Source of the DNA: Cinnamomum chago
Lineage: Eukaryota; Streptophyta; Magnoliopsida; Laurales; Lauraceae
Direction of reading: 5' to 3'
Assembly (NCBI GenBank): GCA_038049695.1
Contig: CP142458.1
Coordinates: 61,785,501-61,849,500 of the forward strand
Length of the DNA: 64,000 nt
A program made the position numbers and the translations under genes. The notes under the pieces are model-generated. The model ran no database searches and was not told the origin of the DNA. It worked only from the letters and a program-made list of their open reading frames with translations. Positions 33,606-47,121 of this stretch are shown here, one piece after another; the stretch's first letter is position 1; each line of letters opens with the position of its first letter.

Positions 33606-35798
33606 ATGTCCTCGCAAGCCCTAGTTCCCTCGCCCTCCCCCCTCCTCCCCCACCTCCTCCCCCAGTCCCCCAGACCCACAGCCCTAGCCCCCTCTTCCTC
33701 CCCCCTCCTTCCCCAGCTACCCAGACCTCCAGCCCCCTCAGTTTTTCTTCCCCCCCCTCCACCCACCCAGCCTTTTAGTCCATACCAGCTCCCAGCTTCA
33801 AAAATTCAAATCCCCATAGCTCCCGCCCTCCCGCTCCCAACTCCTGAAGCAGGCAACAATCCTGGCTCTCTTCCCCCTCTTCTTAGTCCGCCCCCAGGTC
33901 TGTCCCACCCTCCAGGTCTGTCCCACCCTCCAGGCCAGACCCATCTTTCAGGTCAGATCCAACTGTCCAGCCAGGCCCGGCCACCAGATATTCAAATCTC
34001 TCCCTCTCCCGCCTTTCCATCTCTGGTCTTTCCCCCTTTCATCAATCAGTTTTCAAACCAGAACCTGAACCTCTCAGCTTTCCCGCCCCTGCCCAACTCA
34101 TCCACCTCTCTTCAACCTCCCCCTCCCCTCAATCTTCTACCTTCTCAATCAGCTTCCCCTCTCTCCTTTGCCAACTTATTCTCTGTTCCGCAACCTCTCA
34201 ACCTCTCCACCTATCCTCAGTCCACCTTGAAAAACGGCTTACCATCCCTATCCATCCCCCTTTCGATGATTTCTTCTAGTAAAGAATCCTTCGCCTGCGC
34301 TGTGATTGGGAAATTTGCAGGCAAACGGCCCTCTCTGGAATGGGTTGAAGCACAAGCCAGATTATGGCCTCTCTCTAGACCTTGCCTGGTGTCCCTCACC
34401 ATTAAAGGTAATTTCATTTTCAGGTTCAACTCTCCTACTGACAAATCTCTCATCCTTGGTCAATCCCCCATGCTCATAAATAATTAGAAAATCTTCTTTC
34501 TCCCCTGGTCCCCAGGTCAGGATGAATCTGTCTGGCCTGCTTATGCCCCAGTCTGGGTTAGGTTCTCAGGGCTCCCCTACCATTGCTGGAGTCAACACAT
34601 AATCTTCTCTCTAGCCAACTCCATTGGCCAACCCATCAAGCTGGATGATATTACCTCCTCTCAAAGGATTCTAACCTTCGCCAGAGTCCTTGTTAATATA
34701 GACCTCTCCAAACCCAAATCTCAAACCATCCTTGTAGAGCTGCAGGGAGAAGGAGAACTGGCAATTTCGGTCTCTTATGAGCATTTTCCCTGTCCTCTCT
34801 GTTTTCTATCTGGGCACAGCCCCGGGACCTGCTCTTTAGTCTCTCAGCCCTCCTCTCTCTCCCCAGGCATTACCAGTCCTGGTTCAACCTGCCCAGACCC
34901 CCTTCCTCAGGGTCTCCCAGCTAATACCTCCAAGACCTTATCAGGCCATCCTAATTCCTCTCAATCCTTGACTCAACCCCTTCTTAATCCCATCCCTCCC
35001 TCAGTCAATCACCCCCTTGAGGAGGTCCCTCCCCCTCTCCTCCCTCCCCCTTTAGCTTCACCCTATTCAGCAACTCTGGCCTCTTCTCCTCCAACTCTGG
35101 CCTCTCCTCCCCTTACTTCCTCTACCATCTCGCAGGTTTCTCACAAACCATTCCTCTCCAAGGTTAGAACCTCTTCCCCTGCTCAGTCTAAGATTCCCCA
35201 GGGCACTCCCTCAATAAATGATTTGCCTTATGATGTAGTCTCAGTCATCCTGGAGAAAACCACCTCCCCTACTGTAGACACCTCCAACCCTTTTGATATT
35301 TTGGAGAAATACTCATTCTTAGACCCTGTCTCTAACCCTCAAATCTACGGGAGAAACCTCCAGGCTTACTCTGAGGACCCTTCCTCCTCCCCCCCTCCTG
35401 GGTTTGAACCCACCAGTTCTCTCACCCCTGACACTGATCCCCTCTATGCCCATGCCCCTTCCATTATTCCCTCCTCTGCTTCTTCCTCCCCTGCCCCTAC
35501 CAATGCTGCTTCCTTCCCTGCACCTTCTTCTGACACTGCCCCCTCCACAGCTCCATACCCAGTCCCTCCTATCCAGGCTATCCCAGTCTCTTCCCCCCTG
35601 GTTTCCTCTTCCCATCCTCCTCCTATCCTTCCTAAGATCCCAGCTGCTACCAAGTCCAATAAGAACTCAGAGACTCCTTCCTCCAGACTCCCTCCCCCAG
35701 GCAAAGGGAGACACTTCCCAATCACAACTGGCACTGGCCCCATTACAAGGAGGACTAAGAACAAGCGTCCCTCCTCCCCTCTTTCCCAACCATGTTAA
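33606..35798 (+). pseudogene. LINE-B ORF1 (DUF4283 plus CCHC knuckle), one nonsense codon
   Basis: Begins MSSQALVPSPSPLLPH and is proline-rich for about 225 residues. It then enters a DUF4283-like RNA-binding fold (ACAVIGKFAGKRPSLEWVEA, about 34282-34360) and a CCHC zinc knuckle CPLCFLSGHSPGTC (about 34794-34836). The remainder is a second Pro/Ser-rich tail. A TAG at 34485-34487 interrupts the DUF4283 region; on either side the frame is open, so about 730 codons are otherwise intact. ORF1 proteins of plant L1 elements bind the LINE RNA to form a ribonucleoprotein. Confidence 0.88.
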
Positions 35799-38700
35799 GA
35801 GTCCTTTATTGGAATTGTAGGGGTATTGCCAATTCCCCTACCATTAGAGCCTTGGTTAATTTAGTCCGTAACCATCACCGAGACCTGATTTTTATCTCAG
35901 AACCAATGACTTCTTTCTCCTCCATACAATCTCTTGGCCTAACCATTTTTGGTTTTGACTCTTTTCACTCTAACTCCTCTTCCATCTCTCCCCCTAATCT
36001 CTGGCGCCTCTCCAAGTCCACTCATCCCTTTCTGGCCTCAATATCCAAGGCCTCCTCCCAGCTCCTATCCATGTCCCTCTTAAACCAAAGCTCAGGTCTC
36101 TCCTACCTCATCACAGGGGTTTACGGATCCACCAATCCCTCTATCAGGAAAGACCTTTGGAAAGAGCTAATAGACTCTTCTTCAATCTCCATTCCCTCGT
36201 GCGTCTTAGGAGACTTTAATGCCACCCTTGCCCACCACGAGAAGCTTAGTCTGCGCCAGGCCTCCCCTTCTTCCCTCAAAAGCTTCCAATTAGCTGTCCT
36301 GCAAGCAGGTCTCTCAGAAATTCCCTCCCTAGGTAGCAACTTTACCTGGTCCAACAACAGACAGGGCCTCTCTTACGTGGCAGCCAAACTAGACAGAGTG
36401 CTAGTTAATTCTCACTGGCTTGATTCCAGCTTTGACCCTACTGTTCTTCATCTCCCTAGACTCTCCTCTGATCATAGCCCCATCCTCCTTAGCCACTCTA
36501 CTCAGATTGTCGTCCCAAAAGCCCCTTTCAGATTTGAAAACAAGTGGCTTGTTCACCCCAGCTTCTTAGAAGTGGTTGAGTCTAGTTGGAGCAATCCAGT
36601 AGTGGGGAATCCTCAGTATATTCTCTCCCAAAAGCTCCAGAACCTCAAGCTAGCTCTTAAAAACTGGAGTAGGAACACTTTTGGCCAAGTCCATCAAAAT
36701 ATCCTCGAAGCAGAATCCTCCATCCTCAGGTGTCAACACAGCCTAGACTCCTCTCCCTCTGAGTCCTCTAGACTAGAGCTCCAGAAAGCTAAGCTTAATC
36801 TCCATGAAATTCTAAAAGCTCAGGAGATCCATTGGAAGCAAAGATCCAGGATCTCTTGGCTCAAAGAGGGAGATTTGAATACCAAATTCTTTCATCAATC
36901 AGCCAAAGCCAGAGGATCCTTCAACAAAATTCTCCAAATCTCAGTCAATGACCACCTTACAGCAGACCCCCTAGTCATCCAAGACCAAGCTGTCCTCTTC
37001 TTTTCTAATCTTTTTAATTCTCAAGCTGCCCAGCCCCACCCAATTCTCTTCCAATCAGAGAGCCCAAAAGTCTCAGACGCTGACAATTCAATGCTGGTTT
37101 CAACTCCCTCCAACTCTGAAATTAAAGAAGCTGTTTTCTCCCTTAAGAAGAGCAGCTCCCCAGGTCCTGACGGCTTTAATGGGTTTTTTTTCACTTCCAC
37201 TTGGGGTATAATTGGCCAAACAGTTATCTCAGCTGTAAAGAATTTCTTTCAATCCAGTAAGCTGCTTAGGGCCTCTAACGCCTACTTCCTCTCTCTAATT
37301 CCCAAATCCAACTCCCCCTCCACCTTTGCTGATTTTAGGCCTATTAGCTTGTTGAATTTCTCCTACAAAATTATATAAAAAATTCTCTCCGCTAGGCTTT
37401 CCTCAATCCTCCCCTCTCTTATCTCCTCAAACCAGGCTGCCTTCCTTAAAGGCAGATCCATTCACCATCATGCTGCCATTACCTTTGAGCTCTTCCAAAA
37501 GCTCAAGTCCAAGCTAAGTAAAGGATCCCTCTGTCTCAAACTTGACATCTCCAAAGCCTTCGACAAGCTTAGTTGGCCCTTCCTCTTCTCCTCCCTCAAA
37601 TTCTTTAACTTCTCAGAAACTTGGATTTCTCTCATCAAGGAATGTGTGTGTACCTCCAAATGTTCAGTTTTGATCAATAGATCCCCCCAAGGTTTTTTCA
37701 GCTCTTCCAATGGCCTAAGACAAGGTGACCCCCTTTCCCCTTACATGTTTATCATTGCCGAAGAGATCCTAAGCCTCCATCTCCACAACCTGCAGTCCCA
37801 TGGCATTATCTCTCCACTGTCCTCAATCCCAAATACCCCTTGTCACTTGCTCTACGCTGATGATATAATAATCCTGATGAAAGGTGCTACAAGTTCAGTC
37901 CTTGCTCTCTAAGACCTCCTGGAGATCTACCAAGACTCCTCTGGCCAGCACATAAACCTCCTTAAAAGCCAGCTTTTCTTTGGCAAGTGTGGAAATAGGA
38001 GAAAGGCGAGAATCAGATCCATCCTTGGTCTCCAAGAAGCCCAGTCCCAGCTCTATTACCTGGGTTTCCCTATAGTTTTTGGCTCCCCCAAAAGAGTCCA
38101 CTTCCTTCCCCTGCTGGATTCAATTAACTCTAGGCTCACAGCCTGGAAGGCAAGGTTTCTCTCTTTTGCAGGTAGGCTCATCCTCATCAAGCACGTCCTT
38201 TCTAGCATCCCTATGCACAATGCTTCAATCCTCCCTCTCCCAATCTCTCTCTGTAAGGATATAGAGCGGCTGATGAGGAATTTTCTATGGTCCGGCAATG
38301 CTTCCTCCTCAAAATTCAGCTACGTGAAATGGTCCCAAGTCTCTCTTCCGAAGCAAGAAGGTGGTCTAGGCATCAGGCGAATTTCCGAAGTCAACAGTGC
38401 TTCTCTGCTCAAGCTTGGCTGGCATGCTTCCACCATGAACTCAATCTGGTCTACTTCGTTTAAGACCCGTTACTTCAAAAAAACTAACATCTGGGATGCA
38501 GCCAACTCAATCTATGGCTCTTGTATTTGGAAACGGATTCGTCGCCTGGCTCATCTCATCCATCAAGGCAGTGTCTGGTCTTTTGGCAATGGAGAAGATA
38601 TCAACCTCTGGCATGACACCTGGAGTGGAGACAAGCCTCTAGCAGCAGCCTGGCCCAGCCAGCAATTCCCCCAGAACCAGAAGCTAGCCTCCCTTTTCTA

Positions 38701-39397
38701 CTCTGGCAGCTGGCACACCCCTACCAACTTGCCAACAGAGGTTCAAGATCTGCTATCCTCAGCAACTTCCTTCCTCTCTCCTAGTCCATTAGCTCGGGAC
38801 ACCCTCCTCTGGAAAGACTCCACTGATGGTCAGATCACTCAGCTCAGTGCTTGGAATGTAGTCAGAACTAGAAGTCTTCCCCTCAATTGGCCTCCTCTGA
38901 TATGGAATGGTATTTCTCTCCCAAGAGTCAGCTGTTTTGGATGGCGTTTGATGTTTAACAGGACTCCCACAGAATCCCATCTTCAACACCTTGGGCTCTC
39001 CCTAGCCTCTAGATGCAGCCTCTGCCTCAACGGAATTGAATCAGCTTTTCATCTCTTCTTTTCCTGTTCTACAGCTAAACTTCTCTGGAATTGGCTTCTC
39101 AGGGTAGCTAACGTCCAGCCTCCTCTCCCTTGGTCCCCGTCTTCGTTATGGACCTCACTCTCAAGAGGAAATGATATGGCAGGAAAGAAGTTCATGGCGT
39201 CTACCTTCCTCTCGGTTTTATACTCTCTCTGGAAGGCTAGAAACTCAGCAATTTTCGACAACCATCAAGCTTCAATCGTCCAGATGATTGGTCACTTGCA
39301 AGAAGATTTAAGCTCTTCTCTGAGGAAGAAACCGGCCCCAAAAAGCAGTCAGCAGCTCCTCTCCATCCTCCGTTTCTTGAAAATCCCAGCTGATTAA
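35792..39397 (+). pseudogene. LINE-B ORF2: AP endonuclease, RT, zf-RVT, two nonsense codons
   Basis: The ATG at 35792 overlaps the ORF1 stop (ATGTTAA). Endonuclease motifs: LYWNCRG at residue 5, ISEP near 36, GDFNATL, NFTWSNNR, LDRVLVN and SSDHSPI (to about 36490). RT motifs: SSPGPDGFNGFFF, FRPISLLNFSYKII, LDISKAFDKLSWPFL, GLRQGDPLSPYMF and LLYADDIIIL. The C-terminal zf-RVT has FGWRLMFNRTPTESHL and CSLCLNGIESAFHLFFSC. TAA codons at 37376-37378 and 37910-37912 are the only breaks; all three open parts share one frame. In an active element ORF2 nicks DNA and performs target-primed reverse transcription. Confidence 0.92.
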
Positions 39398-39586
39398 TCC
39401 TGGTCTCCTTTAGTAGCCAGGTGCTTGCTGGTTTTTGCTTTATGTTCTGTTTCCAGTTTGCTTCTTTCTCCTCCCTATTTGGAGGTCTTTTTCTTTGCTT
39501 TGTTTTCTCTTGTATTCTTCTTTCTCCTTTCTAATACATTTACCCAATTATCAAAAAAAAAAAAAAAAAAAGATCATACACCATCA

Positions 39587-40133
39587 CGTCGATCATCCTT
39601 CTCCTCTGTAACTGTTCCAGCCCCTCAAAGCAAATGCAAATAAATACCGCCGCCGCCTGTCAGACCTTTGTTTTCATATACATTTTTTTCGTTTTCTTCT
39701 TTTTTTACTCACCATGCACCATCACCATTCCATCATCCAAACCCAACCTTCATGAACCTATATAGAACCGTTTTTCCTACAGCAACCCACCCATCCAACA
39801 TTGTAATAAAAAAAATGAGAAAAAAAAAACCCTTCATTCCTGCAACTACAACCTTCATAATCACAAAGAAATAAAATCTCCAAGACTTGAAGAAACAACA
39901 ATCAATCTGCAGTTCTTGGATGATTATATATTAACGACAACAAAAAACAACATTCTAACAACAAACTACATGATAGCCAGTTAGCCACCCATATTTACAT
40001 CAGTAGTATTTATATAATCCCATGCATGTGCGGTAACAAAACTATTTACAACAAAAATATTTGTTTATGCTTGACCGACTGAGGCCTACAGGCAAAACAG
40101 CCTACTGGCTTCGTCATTCTTTAGTTTCTGGAA
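39587..40133. other. Spacer after LINE-B
   Basis: Contains A- and T-rich runs. No gene supported. Confidence 0.5.
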
Positions 40134-40967
40134 GGGGATACCCTGTTTGGTCCAAACAGGGACCACTTAGGGGGTGCCACATGTGGGGGAGATGTTAATG
40201 ACATCTCATCTTCTCCACTTTAAAAAAAAAAGAAGAAAATTTGCTTCTCACGTGACACCCCTTCATTGGTTGAAACAGGGGATCTTCTTCCTCTTAGTTT
40301 CTGCATAAAAATATTGGATCCGGATCCCCGCTTCTTCCAAACAAGGGATTCCCGTTTTGACCAATCCCCGCTTCGTCGAAAAATACATCGTTTTGCTGCA
40401 GTGATTTTGTGCCATCGCCGGAGCAGGGGGAAAGGGAATAGGTGGGCCACGACTCTTGTTGCAGATCAGAGATCTGTTCCTTGATCTCTGGTGGGCCACA
40501 CGAATTGCACTGTGAAAGTGATATGGCCTATGGGCACCAGATTCGTTGCTGTGATTGGAAAGTATCTAAACTCGATTTGGAGTTTCGTTTGTTGTTGAAG
40601 AACAACTTGATGTCAGATCTGGTTTTGTGTTGGGGACTCTGGATTTGGACTTTCCAGAAGTTTTGATCGGAGAAAGGGAAGAACAGAGTTTTGCAGAAAC
40701 AAGGGCTAGTTGTTTTTCCCAGAGTTGAACGCCGGAGTTCCTCGTCGAAAACGCAGATCGAAGTTAGGATTCCGGTTGACCATATATTTTGGGATGTAGA
40801 TTTTCTTATTGCTGAGAAACCCACTAATAGAAATCTTTATTTTAAATAAAATCAGATGGGTAATAAAAGGGGTAACTGGTGGGTGAGTAGACGCTGATGT
40901 GGATTAGCTGTACACGTGGTGCGTAGGGAATGGTCCAAATAGGGATTCAAACACAGGATCCGGATCC
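40134..40967. repeat. MITE-like element (about 830 bp), family shared with 22448-22572
   Basis: Left edge GGATACCCTGTTTGGTCC, right edge GGTCCAAATAGGGATTC plus GGATCCGGATCC, which are imperfect inverted repeats. It has an internal AAACAGGG/CCCTGTTT symmetry. Open frames on both strands overlap and lack domains. The ends are approximate. Confidence 0.4.
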
Positions 40968-41544
40968 AAAAATGTTAGGGGTATTTACTATTCGGTCACC
41001 ATTAGCAGTTGATTTCTATGCCTGGTGACCATACTATATTTTTCTAGTCAAATTGTTAGAATGCTCCATTTTATTCGTTGTCGCAAAACGTTATTGGATT
41101 ATTCGGAACAGGCACTAATACATGAAGAAAAAGGTATCCATTGAGGTTTTAAAAATATAGTTTTCAAGTATGCGATATCGCTCAAAATATAGAGAACGTG
41201 GAGAAATATCTCTACTTTGGTGACAAGCCGGGGAAACAAACAACTCATAGTGACTGTACATGAAAAACCTCAAAATGTAATATGAGAATTTCTTTTACCT
41301 ATCTTAAGTTTTTTTGGAGGTTTTTGCATATACCCCCCCAAGGTTTTTAGAATTTGTAAATAAGCTCATGTGGTTACAATATTTGTATATAGCCCCTGCC
41401 TTTTCAATTTAATACCTTTTATGTCCCAAAATTAGTAGCCTTTCGGCCTACATAAGTATTTAGAATAAAACGATACTTTTGCCTATCTCTTTATCCATAT
41501 ATACATAAAGCTAAAAGCTTGTATTTATTTTTGTAACATTAACA
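40968..41544. other. AT-rich intergenic sequence
   Basis: No gene or repeat that I can support. Confidence 0.5.
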
Positions 41545-41552
41545 ATTACTAT

Positions 41553-42019
41553 TAGGGATGGCAATGAGGCGAGTTTGGGGCAGGTTGGGATAAACCCAAA
41601 TCCAAATCTGCCTTATCTCAAGTTTGTCTCATCCAAACTTGACCTGTCCTGTGATGGGCCAGTCGCATGTGATACCAAACCCGCCTCTTTTAGACAAGGG
41701 TTAGATTAAATTTAAAGCTTAAAAATTTTTAAATATATAAAATACATGGGAAATAGTAGGGTAGAATTCAAAGACACAATCTTATTTTCAAAAATGCTTT
41801 AAGTTAATGCCCCAACACCAACACCACTTGCACCATATGAATTTTATTTATACTTTTAGTAATAAATAAATATTTATTATATATATGAGGTGGGGCTGGT
41901 TACATCAACAAAACTCAAACCCGTCCCGTTCCAAGAAAATCAATAACAAACCCACCCCTAATAGGAGTGGGCCGGGGCGGGTCAAGTCCTCATCTATACC
42001 CAACCCATTGTTTTCCCTA
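41553..42019. mobile_element. 467 bp hAT-type MITE, TSD ATTACTA(T/C)
   Basis: Left end TAGGGATGGCAAT and right end ATTGTTTTCCCTA are inverted repeats. They are flanked by ATTACTAT (41545-41552) and ATTACTAC (42020-42027), an 8 bp duplication with one mismatch. The interior has GGGGCGGGT/ACCCGCC-like words usual in this MITE type. Confidence 0.75.
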
Positions 42020-42027
42020 ATTACTAC

Positions 42028-43411
42028 GTAAGTACATTTAGTAGGAGAGAATAATCCTACTTAAATCTATTTTATCAATACGGGGCCCCATTCCATTAAA
42101 TTTAAATCGATCACAATGACAATCAATACTTGTTATTAAAATTGATTATAATTGACCCGACTATACACAACCCCCTATTAAATTGATGATAATCTCAAAT
42201 ACATTATTAGGCTTTATATACATGGGAGAAATTGAGAGAGACAATTGAGACACGTGATAACAATATTTCTATAAATAATGACATACTTATCTTTGTTTGT
42301 TCAACTTAAGGAAAAAGTTGTCATTTTTATAAAAAAAAAAAAAAATCAATACAAATCTCTTGGGGGCACGTCTATTCTAATCATGATTACAGGCCTATTT
42401 ACATATTCTATAAACCCTAGCGTGGTATTATAAAAAAAAAAAAATTATGTGTAGGTGGACGGGTCCATAAGCATTTGGATTTTATGGCATTCCATTGATA
42501 AAGGAACCTGAGAGATTTTGTCACGATAGTGTCAGTGTGGATTGGATGCATTTTTAAAATTACTGTACTCATTTCTGGGTTTCCAAATGAACCAAAAAAC
42601 TATGGCTCCAAGAATGCAATCTTGAGGTAAGGATCCCCGTAATCAATGTCAAACTATTCGCTATTGAGTTTTCGACTAGGAATTCGTTTCATTCAATTGT
42701 TGCAGGAAGTTTTCGACCTGGTCATGTTGCCAATCCCCTTTGGACGTATGCAAACAGTGGCCATATCTCTTGCCGATTTATGGAGGATTAGAGTAAGCAA
42801 AGCTTGAGCTCTGCTTTACACTGAATATCAAGTTCGAGCTCGAGCCGACTGGGACTTAAAGATTATCAAATATCCTTGATACCATTTGAGCAACACTATG
42901 CATAGATGATAAACAACTAAATACTACTCGATTGGATCTCAAAGGTGTAGATTCTGAGGCCTTCACGATTGGAAAAGATGAATGTGCTATGAATATGTTC
43001 ATTTAATTGTGTTTTGCATGGAATGTGTATGAGGTCTATAATGAGATAATTTTTATTTAGGAAATGGTTGAGATTCATTTCATTCATGCACATGCATGGA
43101 ATGTATATTAGGTCTATATTTCTTATGCTCACATTTTTATACACAGATTTCATTTGGTTAGTGCCATTGCAAGAGACACTTTTAGATATAACATACTGCT
43201 AATTAGAAAATACAGTGTTGAGAAAGACACACTCTTTAACATTGTCTTCTTCTGTACTCATAAATCAATATTATCTCAGAGGTAAGTTGGACCTTCAAAT
43301 CTTTTTTGCTAAAAATGCAAATTGTATTATAGTAGAATACAAATTACAAAGACTTGAAACTCAAGCCCCAAAAGAATCAAGCCCAGGAGCCAGGTTAACC
43401 ACAACAGAACA
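42028..43411. other. Intergenic DNA downstream of RLK pseudogene 2
   Basis: AT-rich with two poly-A runs. No gene seen. Confidence 0.5.
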
Positions 43412-43803
43412 TCATTTGGCTCGATACTTTCCTACATCTAAATAGAACTCTTTAACCCTAAGCAATTCTATGAGAACATCATTCATTTGCATCCGCTCTT
43501 TTGGTGATTCTATAGAGCATGGTACCCCTATTCTCACCAATGAAACTAGAGTCTCGTGCATTCTGCACCTCATGTCACAGTAATTTTCATTGTGTCAGAT
43601 ACTTGCGATTTCTTCCGAGAGCAGTTGATGATCTATTATCTCCATCACTTGTTCAAGCAACACCATCTTAGCAAATTGATGAAGGTTTTGATTTTCTTTG
43701 AATATATCATCCGTAGGTCTCTTTCCCGTGAGCATCTCCAATAAAAGGATCTCATAACTGTAGACATCCCCACATGTAGACACGTCACCACCCATACCGT
43801 ACT
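43412..43803 (-). pseudogene. Exon 2 of RLK pseudogene 2
   Basis: Reads YGMGGDVSTCGDVYSYEILL and LTGKRPTDDIF, then a TGA at 43595-43597. After the stop the frame continues with LVSLVRIGVPCSIESPKERM to a final TGA at 43412. Homologous to 16757-17130 and 53111-53484. Confidence 0.85.
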
Positions 43804-46800
43804 CTTTAATTCAAATACCTCTTGCTTTTAGTGAGGGTTAAAAGTTTTTCTAGGGCAACTAACAATCTCATAGTCTCACCCTTTCAATAGGCACGTCTAT
43901 TCTTCTAAGGTGTTTTCAGAATTCAGGGCACAAATTAGGTAGAGTCGACAAACTAGATTAGTGAGTTCTTATATTAGCTAGGGAGGAGGATCCTCAATTT
44001 TCCATTGCATAAAATGAATGTTCATAAAATAGTAATCAATGATCTAGTGATGCAGGCCCTAGGGTTAGGGCTTGCATGGAAGTGCCGAAGCACAATTGCG
44101 ACGAAGTGCATGTCCAGAGACATTTCAAAAGTCTCCACAGAGATGATAAATGAGGACGCACCTCAATGGGAAAACCCAATTCAATTAATCAACTCTGAGA
44201 AATTTTTTCTCTACAATGCCATAAAATAAATAAGAAAATATAACTTAAGGCCTAAAAAATCTCATTAAATTAGGAAACTAAATAAAATTGGAAACCTAAT
44301 CCTAATTACAATTCTTTAAATAAAATTGGAAACTATTGTCATAATTACATGTGCCCAACACATGTGGCTTGAGGTCTCCCTCTGCATCATCTAGGTCCAT
44401 GTTCAACTTGTTTTGCAGAATTCATGGGGCTGGATTTGAGATATGATTTTATCCAAAGCACCTCATTTCATGAGTGTTTTTTTTTCGAAGGTAAATTTTG
44501 TTTCTTTTTTTTTTTTTGCTCATGAGTTTTGGTTTTATCTACATGGCCTCATTTTATGAGTTTTATTACATGCTTTCGTTTACACACATGTTAAGCCACT
44601 GAATTGTGTCATGGTAGTTATGCCTTCGAAAAAATTGTATTTTGGAGGGGAAGAAAGTTATAGTTATTTTTCAGATTTAGCTTTTTAAGGGCTAAAGAAG
44701 ATGGAGCAGGATCTATTTGGGAAAATGACACTAGAAAGCATTTCAACTCTTACCAAGGTTGAACTACGATGGAGATTGTATTTTCATCCTAATGTAATTT
44801 TTTCTAAAAGGATTTTAAAGGAAAAAGATTTTGGGTTGAATAAATCTACAAGAGACTTTTTATGGGACAAGCGTTCCTCTCAGTTTTTTAAGCAAGACCA
44901 CACTTCATCCTGTACACATCAATTTTTTAAAGGTATCAATGAAGGTGCAATTGCGTCCCAATATGGACTTTTTTTTTATTTTTTTACAGCCAGGGGTGGA
45001 ACCAGAAAGGTAGGGCATGCCGCGTGCCCTCTTCCTCTCTTTAATTCTTAATGTGTTTGACATATGGCATCCTCAATTTTTTATTTTTTACATAATGGCC
45101 CCCAAGGATATTTCTTGGGTCCACCACTATTTATAGCTCACATCACAACATTGCTTACATTTTCAAGGTTTGGACCATTCATTTGGCCAATGATCACCCT
45201 CCTTTAACCTGCCTTCTATAAAATTTCGACAAATCATTTCATTAGGTAGGCCATGTGTATGTTGAATACCAACACTCTGTTGGTTTAGGTGGATTTGAAA
45301 TATTGGAAAAGGTGGATTTTCCTTCTATATATGTGTGGGACAAAGTATTCCTTGTCTGACATCAGAGATGATATGGAGTTTGTGGACTTTGTTGTTGAGG
45401 ACTTTGTGGAGGTGATCTTCAAAGCTCTTATTGCGGAATGATGCATGCGGTTTGTACATTGATATGGGAGCCATCAAGTACGTTTCCCTGGACTAAACTG
45501 CCTTTGTTTGCTACAAGAATATAGGAGATGATATGGAGTCTACATGGGGAACTCCTTGAAGGCCAAGATTGTAGGTAAAGGGAAAGTGTTTGGAGCTCAC
45601 ATCGAGAGGGGTGTTGACCTTGATGAAGGGTCCTTTACTTCAAAATGGATCTTATTTCTGGCACTATGATTGAAAAAAATGGTTTCAAATTAGTGCTTGG
45701 GGCAGGCAAATATTTACTTTCTAAAAGTAATATTTTATTTTGGAAAGGTTTATGCATGTAATGTTGCCGGGCTGGTGTAGATGCATCCGTCCAATCGCAG
45801 GCAACTTCAGGCCAAGCTTTGTACAATTATTACTCGGGTTCTATCTCAAAGAGAGGATAAAGATAAGAATATAATTCAAGATGATTCTTAAGAATACACA
45901 TAAGAGGTCCTAAAATAGGCCTCTTGGACATCCAAAGAGGGGAGTTGACTCTTATACATGAATTTCCTTTCCTTTCATAAAAATATCCATTGATCTTAGA
46001 CCCTGATACTAAAATAAGAGAGATATTTAAAGGAAAAAGACTAAAAATAAGAAAAAATGGAAATAATAACCTGCAGGGTTCTTAGATTATATTGCTTGTT
46101 TTGGGAAGCTTGGGCTTCCTGATGTGTTCAATTAGGCATGTAACACCCACTGTGGGACCTGAGCTCAGGCCCAAGACCTGGCACTGGCCCATTGGCCCAG
46201 GATGGATACAGCCCATTCTGCGGCAACCCCTAGTGGGCTGCATGAGTTATGTGATGGACTATTCAAACTCAAAATTATAAATGATTGTTTATCTCCATCT
46301 TCTACTTGATTTTGTCACTTTACTGACTTATGAAATACTAGATTAGGCATGTAAATCCCCTTTCTCTTGATAGCCGGACATGTAAATTTTCTGGTTTGCC
46401 TATGTATTATTTCTATCCTTTTATCCTTTGTTGGTTATCCTATATTTTAAATTGTGGGGTATTGTTGGTTAAGTTCATTCAAAATATAGGAAAAGAGGTA
46501 GGTTCTCTTTCATTGTGTGTATGTTGCGCGGTAGAATATTCCTTGTCGCACATGGTTAAACTTAAATAGAAAGCATAATTTGACTCAAACTAGGAAACCT
46601 AATCACATCCTTGAAGGGAGACCAAATCACATAATAAAAGTTAACCAAATGACATCATTGCTCTAGCGTAAAACAGAAAAACTATGCATAAAATAACACT
46701 AGTCTAATAATCTAATCTAAGTTAAACTCATCCTTTCCATATTGATGAAAGGTGTCCCTGCTGGGCTCCACAGGCCAGGTTGTTGCATGTGTAGTGCTGG

Positions 46801-47121
46801 TTTGGCTATCCGCTAAAATTTTGCTGTATGCCATTTAGGTGTTCCGATTCAAGGTGAGCCCATGGACATAGGCCTGAGTTGAATCTTATTCAAGTCCAAG
46901 TTAGTGGACCTCGATATAGGCACTTAATTTAAAATGTTTATTTATCCTATACTAATCCATTTTTCTTGTATAAGGTCTTTCCTGCATTTGGGTATTGAGG
47001 GGCAATTTTCTTTCCTAGACAAAGTGGGCGCTTTACACCTGAATTCTGGAGTGCAACCTTTTAGGTTTGGCCTACCCAAGTTTCATGCTTTCCCACCCAC
47101 CTCAGCTCATTGATGATTTTT

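Larger units (their letters stand above)
33574..39572 (+). mobile_element. Full-length L1-like LINE (copy B) with 14 bp TSD
   Basis: Flanked by identical 14 bp ATCATACACCATCA at 33560-33573 and 39573-39586. It ends in a poly-A tail (39553-39571). It carries ORF1 (33606-35798) and ORF2 (35792-39397) in the usual order, about 6.0 kb in all. The only coding defects I found are one nonsense codon in ORF1 and two in ORF2. The 5' UTR is only about 32 bp. It is a different subfamily from LINE copies A and C. Confidence 0.93.

Noticed and set aside
33581..33766. Glycine-rich antisense frames over LINE-B ORF1
   Set aside because: Complement of the proline-rich ORF1 repeats.
40220..40824. Overlapping open frames within the MITE-like element at 40134
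   Set aside because: Both strands are open by chance; no domain or codon signal.
43412..43803. Separate small kinase gene
   Set aside because: It is exon 2 of the RLK pseudogene: acceptor phase and homology match the exon 2 of genes 1 and 3.
44701..45051. 116-codon frame in the intron of RLK pseudogene 2
   Set aside because: No recognisable domain, isolated, in AT-rich intron DNA.
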